A stretch of 29,017 nucleotides of DNA, taken from positions 1 through 29,017 of the IMG/VR virus record IMGVR_UViG_3300025010_000193. The stretch is one strand, 5' to 3'. Source of the DNA: a virus. How positions within the stretch are numbered: the stretch's first letter is position 1; every line of letters begins with the position of its first letter. The translations under genes and the position numbers were made by a program. The notes beneath the pieces were generated by a model. The model ran no database searches. It was not told the origin of the DNA and worked only from the letters and a program-made list of their open reading frames with translations. Below are positions 17,873 through 24,096 of this stretch, in pieces.

Positions 17873-18264
17873 TACCAACCTCCAGGGTCGGCTGTGCTGA
17901 CATCATAACCCGTGTCCGTTCCTCCGGTGACTCCGAAGAAGCAAACAGAGCTTGCAAGTGTGCTTTTATAAACTTTGCCATACCAAGTAAGGTCCCAGTA
18001 ATCTGAGCCTTTGATTTCGTTCTGGTAGGCGATAGAAAGTTCACCCTCTTTCTTTTGGGAAATCGTACCACCTTCTCCGGTGCTACGTTGTACTGTAAGA
18101 GTTAAGTCATGTGCTGCTCGGTATGCTACAGCTTTGGGAGCATTATTACCTAGCAAGTTAGAATCAACGGCTTCTGAGGCCATCTGCAAAAATGCGTCTT
18201 TGGAAGCATTTGTAGAAAGCTCTGGGGCTATTAAATCAAATATTTGAGCAGCACTATAACTCAT
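17872..18264 (-). CDS. Head-tail connector, DUF4054-like, 130 aa
   Basis: The helical N-terminus (YSAAQIFDLIAPELSTNAS), then AYRAAHDLTLTVQRSTGEGG, TISQKKEGELSIAYQ and a C-terminal GSDYWDLTWYGKVYKSTLA match the DUF4054 connector family. The conserved core of that family is a helix, A.HLL..-like turn, then GxIsskseGdlSvsY and W..T.YG..Y. Connector proteins of this type bind under the portal after packaging. Three bases separate it from the upstream gene. Confidence 0.85.
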   Translation of the reverse strand: MSYSAAQIFDLIAPELSTNASKDAFLQMASEAVDSNLLGNNAPKAVAYRAAHDLTLTVQRSTGEGGTISQKKEGELSIAYQNEIKGSDYWDLTWYGKVYKSTLASSVCFFGVTGGTDTGYDVSTADPGGW

Positions 18265-18267
18265 TCT

Positions 18268-18678
18268 TTACTTCTTTGGGTTGTAGTTTTTAATAGTATC
18301 TTGTCTGTTCATAATTGCAGCCCTGACACTATCTCTGGACTCATCCTCTTTCCACTTTTCAAGTGTAGCAGGATTTCCACATTCCTTTACCATCTGGATA
18401 GCAGTTTTGAGGTCAAGCTCTTTGAACTCTGCACAACTGATTATTCCCCACTTGTCTTTGTCTGTGGCTTTTGCTTTGGGCAGAAGGTCAACCTTGACTT
18501 CAATTTCCTCAATATCCCCTGCTGCAATGGAATCTTCGACTGATGCACGGACTTTTTTCCAAGTCTGTGTATCGACTTCGTTGATACCATTGGCAAGAAC
18601 GATACTGGAGATAATTGCTCCATTTTTACCTAGTTCTGGAATCACTTTCAGATTCATGTTTTTCCATCTTACTAACAT
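18268..18678 (-). CDS. Hypothetical head-associated protein, 136 aa
   Basis: The start is chosen at ATG 18678 (MLVRWKNMNLKVIPELGK), preceded by AGGGAG at eight bases; upstream in-frame residues would run into the capsid gene. The first 40 residues have strands ending in a VIPELG..-like loop, followed by TQTWKKVRASVEDSIAAGDI, an acidic strand pair (EEIEVKVDLLPKAKATDKDK) and a C-terminal charged helical region. I do not recognise the family. Its location between major capsid and DUF4054 genes is often occupied by small head-stabilising or connector-adjacent proteins. Confidence 0.75.
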   Translation of the reverse strand: MLVRWKNMNLKVIPELGKNGAIISSIVLANGINEVDTQTWKKVRASVEDSIAAGDIEEIEVKVDLLPKAKATDKDKWGIISCAEFKELDLKTAIQMVKECGNPATLEKWKEDESRDSVRAAIMNRQDTIKNYNPKK

Positions 18679-18713
18679 ATTTTTTGCTCCCTGTTTTATG
18701 TTATGTTTAATGA

Positions 18714-18737
18714 GGAGATGGCTTAAATGCCATCCCC
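18714..18737 (-). promoter_or_regulatory. Stem-loop over the major capsid stop codon
   Basis: On the minus strand a 9-bp stem (one G-U pair) with a six-base ATTTAA loop spans the TAA at 18723-18725. No T-run follows, so it is not a classical intrinsic terminator. It may protect or define the 3' end of a capsid mRNA or limit coupling to the next gene. The structure is seen directly; the role is inferred. Confidence 0.5.
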
Positions 18738-19649
18738 ATAAGCTACGGACAACGGATAGTACACGATAACACCAGCGGTTCTCATGTGGCAAGGAATTTC
18801 AAACTCCATACCTTTTTTATCTGCTGCAAACTGTTCAAATGGCTGTGGGATTTCCAAAGTCAGATGTTCGGGGTCTTTTGCATAGGCCATTATTCTTGAA
18901 GTAGATCCTGTTCCGGCAGTGGTTAGCTGTTGCAGCCATTCAATCTGCTTGATGTAAGGATTGGTCTTCAAAAAGAATGAATAAATGGTTTCGTTGCTAC
19001 CATCACCCATTCTGGTGTTAGTGATCAGACTCCAGTGAGTGAGATCCATAAGAATGGTGTCAGGTATTTCGATACCGTTGGTGGTGTTAGTAACTGCATT
19101 AACCAAACCAGAAAGATCTCTTACGATCTGATCAGGTGTTTTGGTTGACCATGTTTTTGTGGTGCCTGTACCATCATTGGGTACTGTGTACTCAGTGATA
19201 CCGGGATAAGCAATGAGACCACTGATGTTGTGGTTTGTGTTGCCCGACCAAGCTATTGACTCCAACTCCTGATCCATGGCTCTTTTGGCAGCCTGTGCTC
19301 TTTTCACATCCAGGTTAGCTCCAGCCATCTGAGAGGCACGGATTTCCTGAATTGAGTAGCCGTAGGAAACACCAATACTCTTTACTTTTACAGAGGTTTC
19401 GGTTCCATAGGCATCTGCACGAGGAAAGTCATTGGCATAATCACTCATGATCTTTGCCAGACCTACTTGTGTGAACTGTCTGTAAGTGATTGTCTCTGCA
19501 CCACTTGCTGCGTCCGAGGAAACAGGAATTAGTGAGGTAGCTTTAAGAGCTTTCTGTTTTACATCGTAGCTTTTAGCCTTTATGGTTTCAAGCTGACGAG
19601 TGAAAAACACGCTCTCATTCGTATCCAGATTGTAATTATCTTGATTCAT
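18723..19649 (-). CDS. Major capsid protein, DUF2184-like, 308 aa
   Basis: Matches the DUF2184 major capsid family by pattern: ESVFFTRQLETIKAKSYDVK, TSLIPVSSDAASGAETITYR, GVSYGYSIQEIRASQMAGAN, DVKRAQAAKRAMDQELESIA with an N-terminal hydrophobic transition, and a C-terminal HMRTAGVIVYYPLSVAYGDG. Proteins of this family have the HK97 fold and form the icosahedral shell. ATG 19649 is preceded by AAAGGAG. The preceding gene encodes a putative decoration protein and, before it, the protease/scaffold, the standard head module order. A stem-loop covers its stop codon. Confidence 0.92.
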   Translation of the reverse strand: MNQDNYNLDTNESVFFTRQLETIKAKSYDVKQKALKATSLIPVSSDAASGAETITYRQFTQVGLAKIMSDYANDFPRADAYGTETSVKVKSIGVSYGYSIQEIRASQMAGANLDVKRAQAAKRAMDQELESIAWSGNTNHNISGLIAYPGITEYTVPNDGTGTTKTWSTKTPDQIVRDLSGLVNAVTNTTNGIEIPDTILMDLTHWSLITNTRMGDGSNETIYSFFLKTNPYIKQIEWLQQLTTAGTGSTSRIMAYAKDPEHLTLEIPQPFEQFAADKKGMEFEIPCHMRTAGVIVYYPLSVAYGDGI

Positions 19650-19666
19650 TAGTTTACTCCTTTAAA

Positions 19667-20389
19667 TTAGAATGATGCAGCGGAGGCAAGTGCTACTTGA
19701 CCGTTCACTTCGATTAATGCCAAACCAGTTGCAGCCAGGTTACTCTGGAATTTGCAACCAATGTCCGTACCAGCAGCATTTGTAAATGCTCCTTTATCAG
19801 CTCCAGCAATATCAAGGTATGCAATCATGTTGCCTTCAGCAGCAGTATTACAGGTTACCCAGATGTTTCCTTCACGTAGTACATTCACAGAATCGTAGAT
19901 AGCATAGGTGCCACCAACTTTCTGAGTGAACAGTGATACACCCACAAATACTGAGCCCGAACCCGTAGTAGTGGTTACTGTTACAGCAGATCCACCAGAG
20001 ACCGAGGTCACAACTACACAATCAGCACCTTTGGTTCTGATAAGCAGAGTTTTTTCAGCGGAAGAGATACACTCTACACCAGCCAGTGCATCAACAGCAG
20101 CTACAAGAGCAGCTAAGGTAGTTGCATGATCAGTTGCATAAGTGATTGGGGTAATTGCTACTCCATTTACGGAAAGTGCGATTACGTTTGAACTGGAGAA
20201 GTCTGCACTGTACAGATTAGTAGAGACATCCAGTTTAAAGTTGTAGACTTTTTCTACATCGTTGTCATAGGCAAACACAGGTCTTCCAAAAGCGATTGCT
20301 TCACCAGCTACGCATGAGGAAACCTTGCTGTCACCCAATCCTGATTTTAGTCCTGCAATTGCAGAATCTATATTGTTATAAGCGGTCAT
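19667..20389 (-). CDS. Capsid decoration / structural cement protein, 240 aa
   Basis: The N-terminal (VAGEAIAFGRPVFAYDNDVE) and C-terminal (GNMIAYLDIAGADKGAFTNA, LALIEVNGQVAL) parts look like the structural cement (Gp24-like, DUF2190-like) proteins located just before major capsid genes. Residues about 50-142 are an inserted beta-domain (YSADFSSSNVIALSVNGVAI, TLAALVAAVD, VTSVSGGSAVTVTTTT) resembling inserts in the sheath and J-like proteins. The start has AAAGGAG eight bases upstream. It likely binds the capsid surface after expansion; the insert would project outward. Confidence 0.8.
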   Translation of the reverse strand: MTAYNNIDSAIAGLKSGLGDSKVSSCVAGEAIAFGRPVFAYDNDVEKVYNFKLDVSTNLYSADFSSSNVIALSVNGVAITPITYATDHATTLAALVAAVDALAGVECISSAEKTLLIRTKGADCVVVTSVSGGSAVTVTTTTGSGSVFVGVSLFTQKVGGTYAIYDSVNVLREGNIWVTCNTAAEGNMIAYLDIAGADKGAFTNAAGTDIGCKFQSNLAATGLALIEVNGQVALASAASF

Positions 20390-20392
20390 GGT

Positions 20393-20965
20393 TTAGTTCT
20401 CCTTTGATGTGTTCCATTCAGTTTGTAATTTGGCAATGTAAGCCTCTCTTGCGGAGTCATACTTTACTTCAGGCTCTTTTCCTGCATTGTCAGCTGTGAG
20501 GTCACTCTGTGTCTGATTGTTCTTTGCAGTCTGAGTGTCCCTTTCACTGATCACTTCCAATGCGGTGTCAAATCTGGCTTTCAGATAAGAAGCGTCTGCA
20601 TTGTCTAATTTGGAAGCAGCATTAGGGAATACTTTCAAGATTACGGCTTTCTGAATTTCGAGTTCAGATTGGTCAGCTTTAACCTCTACTCCAACCTTCA
20701 TGGCTGAATCCACAAGTGAAATTCTTTCCTGGACAGCCTTGGCAATTACTTCAGGCTGCTGTTTCTTTGCTTCTTCGACATCGTTCTTCAGAGCAGTGAT
20801 TTGCTCGGTTGAAGAATCCAGTTTTCCCTGAAGTGCAGAAACTTTGGAAAGAAGATCGTTCTTTTCGGTTTCCAGTGAATCATTTTTTACCTGAACAGAA
20901 GCAACCTTGTCAGCTACTTTCTCATCAAGTTCAAATTCAACACCGTCTAACTTAACAGTTTTCAT
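20393..20965 (-). CDS. Nested scaffold protein (internal in-frame start), 190 aa
   Basis: Within the protease-scaffold gene an ATG at 20965 (MKTVKLDGVEFELDEKVADK) is preceded by AAAGGAG with five bases to the ATG, as good as any ribosome site in the window. It falls exactly at the boundary between the protease domain and the coiled-coil scaffold. This reproduces the lambda C/Nu3 arrangement, in which scaffold is made in excess from an internal start in the same frame. The site is seen; use of it is inferred. Confidence 0.75.
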   Translation of the reverse strand: MKTVKLDGVEFELDEKVADKVASVQVKNDSLETEKNDLLSKVSALQGKLDSSTEQITALKNDVEEAKKQQPEVIAKAVQERISLVDSAMKVGVEVKADQSELEIQKAVILKVFPNAASKLDNADASYLKARFDTALEVISERDTQTAKNNQTQSDLTADNAGKEPEVKYDSAREAYIAKLQTEWNTSKEN

Positions 20966-21643
20966 TTGATCTCCTTTGTTTGGTTCTGTTATTAAGTCCT
21001 TAGAATCTGTGACAAGCCAACCAACACTATAGTTAGAGGTGTTATCAGCAGAATCCATTTTCATCATCATTTTTGCCATATCTCCGGCACGGCCCCGGTC
21101 CACTATGGCTAAGTGATTGTATCTGATATTCTTTTGTTTGCAGTCATACTGAACACCACACCAATTGCCGGGAGTGTTGTCATGTTCCACAGTATATCCA
21201 CAAGAAAGTGATATTTTGCCACCCTTTACATCTTCAATGGCTTTTTTGTCAGTAATCACCATGGGAACCGAAATTGCATAGGCATTAGTCCTGATGTCAT
21301 CACCTGTACTGCCTACTTGGTAATTTTTGATGTTCTCTGGAGTCACACCATTCTTTTCCATGGGGTGATCATTGGTCATGGGCTTCATTCTGAGGGATTT
21401 AATTGAATCCTTGTGGAATACTTCATCGGGAAGTCTAAGTTCTCTACGAACACTGCCATCTTCCAGCATGTAAGGGAATACACCTATGTTTGTAGCCACT
21501 GCTCTTCCCATGAGGTAGCCATCTTCGGTCTGCTCAAAGGGCTCATACATTTCCATGGTGTCGTCACCGGGACAAGCAAAGCTGTAGGAGTCTATGCGGT
21601 AAGAAACCTTTTCTTTTAAGTCTTCTGGTTTTCCTTTAGCCAT
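20393..21643 (-). CDS. Prohead protease (DUF2213-like) fused to scaffold, 416 aa
   Basis: The start is set at ATG 21643 (MAKGKPEDLK) with AAGGA eight bases upstream; earlier in-frame codons fall in a terminator. Residues 1-220 are the maturation protease: MTNDHPM with H93, KISLSCGY with S147, and YNHLAIVDRGRAGD around H177, the His/Ser pattern of the DUF2213 group. Residues 227-416 are the scaffold: a long acidic coiled coil (KNDSLETEKNDLLSKVSALQ, EQITALKNDVEEAKKQQ) and a C-terminal helix that would bind capsid protein. An internal start at 20965 should make the scaffold alone. Together they shape the prohead and then degrade the core. Confidence 0.88.
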   Translation of the reverse strand: MAKGKPEDLKEKVSYRIDSYSFACPGDDTMEMYEPFEQTEDGYLMGRAVATNIGVFPYMLEDGSVRRELRLPDEVFHKDSIKSLRMKPMTNDHPMEKNGVTPENIKNYQVGSTGDDIRTNAYAISVPMVITDKKAIEDVKGGKISLSCGYTVEHDNTPGNWCGVQYDCKQKNIRYNHLAIVDRGRAGDMAKMMMKMDSADNTSNYSVGWLVTDSKDLITEPNKGDQMKTVKLDGVEFELDEKVADKVASVQVKNDSLETEKNDLLSKVSALQGKLDSSTEQITALKNDVEEAKKQQPEVIAKAVQERISLVDSAMKVGVEVKADQSELEIQKAVILKVFPNAASKLDNADASYLKARFDTALEVISERDTQTAKNNQTQSDLTADNAGKEPEVKYDSAREAYIAKLQTEWNTSKEN

Positions 21644-21661
21644 CAATTTTTTCCTTATAAA

Positions 21662-21691
21662 ACAAAAAAGAGACACATAGGTTGTGCCTCT
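21662..21691 (-). terminator. Intrinsic terminator / leader attenuator before the protease gene
   Basis: On the minus strand a 9-bp stem (AGAGGCACA pairing with TGTGTCTCT, one G-U pair) with a five-base loop is followed by six T. It is oriented against transcription entering the protease-capsid genes and ends 18 bases before the protease ATG, with the ribosome-binding site just after it. A promoter-like box at 21709-21725 would start RNA only about 17 bases before the stem. Confidence 0.75.
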
Positions 21692-21708
21692 TCTATAAGT
21701 CAGCTCTT

Positions 21709-21736
21709 TCTTCTAATATACATTCCTATATTAGAA
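21709..21736 (-). promoter_or_regulatory. Promoter-like box and inverted repeat before the capsid module
   Basis: The minus strand reads GAATGTATATTAGAAGA (21725 to 21709), sharing its first 13 bases exactly with the terminase upstream region. TATATT at 21720-21715 would be the -10 element with start near 21708; no good -35 is visible. The box is also one arm of a perfect 10-bp inverted repeat at 21711-21736 (TTCTAATATA, six-base gap, TATATTAGAA), a possible operator. Confidence 0.5.
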
Positions 21737-21740
21737 TATG

Positions 21741-21914
21741 CTAATATATTTGAACTTTTACAACTTTTTCTGCTTCAAACCGCTTTCTTCTCTCAGTGAC
21801 CACATCAATTTTGTTGTTGGTCTCATTTATTATAATGGAAATGGTGCCGTACTGCATGGACTCAGCTTCTGTTATAATATGCTCTAAAAGATTTCTAGGA
21901 ATTTTCACTTTCAC
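21741..21914 (-). CDS. Small DUF2292-like protein, 57 aa
   Basis: Small soluble protein overlapping the 3' end of the minor head gene by about 20 bases. The core VKIPRNLLEHIITEAESM followed by QYGTISIIINETNNKID and VVTERRKRF resembles the DUF2292/YezD pattern (helix, then YGS/T-strand, strand, ending in TE..R.RF). No ATG is available. Two GTG codons, 21914 and 21908, follow a CAGGG/CAGG purine run; 21914 is given, but 21908 is equally possible. It sits just before the promoter-terminator region upstream of the protease. The function of this family is unknown; a nucleic acid or regulatory role would be a guess. Confidence 0.6.
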   Translation of the reverse strand: MKVKIPRNLLEHIITEAESMQYGTISIIINETNNKIDVVTERRKRFEAEKVVKVQIY

Positions 21915-22815
21915 CTGCCCTGTTAAGTAATTCTTGAATTCGTGGCAAGCCCGTACACCTGCACAAAAAAGCCATACCAACACTAACTAAAGGCATATCA
22001 TTTGTCCTTGGTAGCCAAGTAATCCCGTCATTAGAGTACACACTGTTATCCAGCCATTTGCATATCTTCCCCTGCATGGCCCAGTGTGAGGGTCTGGCTT
22101 TGGGGTATTTGCCACTGGGATTCCCCCTGACTCTCTCATCCCTTTGAGTATTCCATGTGTACTGCTCAATTCCCACATCAAGCTGCCTGAACTTTGTGAT
22201 GAGTCCATTCAGGGTTCCAATCTGGTCTACAGCGATCATTTTCAGTTTCTTCTCTGAGTAATTTAGTCCCAGAACTTCCAGTTGTCCCATCACAGCTCTG
22301 TATGTAAGTCCCTGCTGAACTGCTTGAGAGATAAGCAAGTTTACTTTCTGAATATACTCGGCTCCCAGGTTCTTCAGAATCTCAGTGTTCATAGCTGTCC
22401 ATTCAGTGAGTGCCAGGTTAAGCCATTGCTCTTCCCCGGTGAAGGCAAAACCTACCGCAAGCAGGGAATATTTTTCCCACTGCTTTTTATTCTGCTTATT
22501 CAGCTCTTCCCCATACCCTCTGATGGCTTCCTCAAGTTCTTTGTCTTTGAAGTTTTCTTCATAGGCTCTCTTGAGGGCTTCCCGGAGGTCTGCAACCTCG
22601 GCATCGTTCTTGTACTGCTGCTTAACCCAGATTGATAGATTGGGTTTTGCATACTGCCTGGTGACGGCAGTTAGGGTTTTCATCTTCTTGACAAGCCAGC
22701 TCAGATATTGCCTCTCAATTCCATGGGGGTATATCCAAGAAGTGTTGGGAAATATTTTCCTCTTCTTGGATTTCCAGAACAGCTTGAGTAGTTGAAAGAA
22801 AAGGTCCTTATTCAT
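21895..22815 (-). CDS. Minor head protein, SPP1 gp7 / Mu F-like, 306 aa
   Basis: The start is placed at ATG 22815 (MNKDLFFQLLKLFWKSKKRK), overlapping the portal TAA by eight bases, because longer versions overlap portal coding sequence without a ribosome site. The N-terminal half is helical and charged. The C-terminal third has YTWNTQRDERVRGNP, then PSHWAMQGKICKW and a final GMAFLCRCTGLPRI, the signature of the phage head morphogenesis family (W.T..DERVR ... H ... CRC). In related phages a few copies bind the portal or capsid interior and help head assembly or DNA entry. Confidence 0.86.
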   Translation of the reverse strand: MNKDLFFQLLKLFWKSKKRKIFPNTSWIYPHGIERQYLSWLVKKMKTLTAVTRQYAKPNLSIWVKQQYKNDAEVADLREALKRAYEENFKDKELEEAIRGYGEELNKQNKKQWEKYSLLAVGFAFTGEEQWLNLALTEWTAMNTEILKNLGAEYIQKVNLLISQAVQQGLTYRAVMGQLEVLGLNYSEKKLKMIAVDQIGTLNGLITKFRQLDVGIEQYTWNTQRDERVRGNPSGKYPKARPSHWAMQGKICKWLDNSVYSNDGITWLPRTNDMPLVSVGMAFLCRCTGLPRIQELLNRAGESENS

Positions 22816-24088
22816 CAACACCTGCGGTTTCTTGGAGAACTGTGTTATAGCTCTGCTCGCCTTCAAACCTGCAAGCTCTGACTTCGTCTGGAGAGAGTAC
22901 ACCAAGTTCCATGTATATCTTGTCAGCATCGGCTTGGGTCTTGTTCATGTCCACAAGGTCTTTCTGTGTGGGTTTCCACACCGGAAGAAACTTTATCTCT
23001 ATGGCTTTGTCTGTGGGAACCAGTCCAACACCAAGATTTACCTGAGTGACAAGCCTCTGTACCATAGGGTATAACCAAGTCTGCTGTTTGGACTCCAGAC
23101 TGTCGCTGTAATTCTTTCTTGAGCTCTCATCTGTGGGGTTAAGTCCATTGGGGCTTACTCCAAAAAGTCTGGTAACTGGAATCTCGGCAACCGCTGAAAT
23201 CATAATCATAAAACGATCCCAGACATCACCCATACCACTCATAGAAATAGAATCTCTGCTGTACTCTTCGCCTTCGCCAAGTAGAACTCCATTGATCATT
23301 GATTTGGAAGCATTGATCACATCCATTCTCTTGTAGATCATGTCAGACTTACCACTGGCAAGTAGCTGTCCCAGATTTGAGAACTTGTACTTACCTACAA
23401 CCAGTTCCATGAATATGTTTGCAAGACTCTGGTTTGCTGCTCCCATGTTCTTCACCTGATCATAGATGGACTGAAGAACCGGAATGCCCCAGTATCTTTG
23501 CTCAGATGTGAGATCACATGGATAAGGAGCCTCATCACCTTGAAAAACAATACACCTGTCTCTATGTACTGTAAACTGTTCACCACTTGTTTTCTGCACG
23601 GTAAATCTTTCTACTTCATCCAAATCCATTTTTGAAATATCAGCGGAGCTGAATGTGAGTCTTGAACGTGGATACACTTTTAGTTTTGTAACCCTTGCTT
23701 TTTTGTTTCTCAGTGGGCTTGCAAGATCACTGCCATCATTAAAGCCCATAACAATGATACCACCACCATAAAGTCTTGTCCACTTGATAGCAGAGCAGAT
23801 ACTTGATACATCATTGAGTCTTCTAAGCTCCTGCTTGAGAAGTCCCATAGTGTCACCCTTAACGGTGTAGCCATTGCTAATCAAATCTTCACTTACACTT
23901 GTAATTATTTTCTTGCCCAGTCCATCACTCATGTAAACTGCGGATAGGTAATCATCTTCGAGTAGAAATGAAGTGCCTATTCTGGTGCTCTGTGTCTTGT
24001 CACCTCTCTTGCCCAATCCAGCAAAGAAGTTTTTCCAATCGTCATTCCTGACTTCACTCATGGCATCTGTTTTAATTTCTGTTTCCAT
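22808..24088 (-). CDS. Portal protein, DUF1073-like, 426 aa
   Basis: Follows the terminase by eight bases with AGGAG before the ATG. The sequence resembles DUF1073 portals: LSAVYMSDGLGKKIITSVSE, AIKWTRLYGGGIIVMGFND, GVLLGEGEEYSRDSISMSGM, FMIMISAVAEIPVTRLFGVS, PNGLNPTDESSRKNYSDSLE and QQTWLYPMVQRLV. The portal forms the dodecameric ring at one capsid vertex, docks the terminase and later the connector. Some databases attach an anti-CBASS Acb1 label to this family; the full-length portal architecture and location between terminase and minor head genes support portal. The final residues LQETAGVDE overlap the next gene. Confidence 0.92.
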   Translation of the reverse strand: METEIKTDAMSEVRNDDWKNFFAGLGKRGDKTQSTRIGTSFLLEDDYLSAVYMSDGLGKKIITSVSEDLISNGYTVKGDTMGLLKQELRRLNDVSSICSAIKWTRLYGGGIIVMGFNDGSDLASPLRNKKARVTKLKVYPRSRLTFSSADISKMDLDEVERFTVQKTSGEQFTVHRDRCIVFQGDEAPYPCDLTSEQRYWGIPVLQSIYDQVKNMGAANQSLANIFMELVVGKYKFSNLGQLLASGKSDMIYKRMDVINASKSMINGVLLGEGEEYSRDSISMSGMGDVWDRFMIMISAVAEIPVTRLFGVSPNGLNPTDESSRKNYSDSLESKQQTWLYPMVQRLVTQVNLGVGLVPTDKAIEIKFLPVWKPTQKDLVDMNKTQADADKIYMELGVLSPDEVRACRFEGEQSYNTVLQETAGVDE

Positions 24089-24096
24089 ATATCTCC

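Noticed and set aside
22808-24088. Possible anti-CBASS Acb1 function
   Set aside because: Database labels mix DUF1073 portals with Acb1. Here the full-length portal pattern and its place between terminase and minor head protein point to a portal only.
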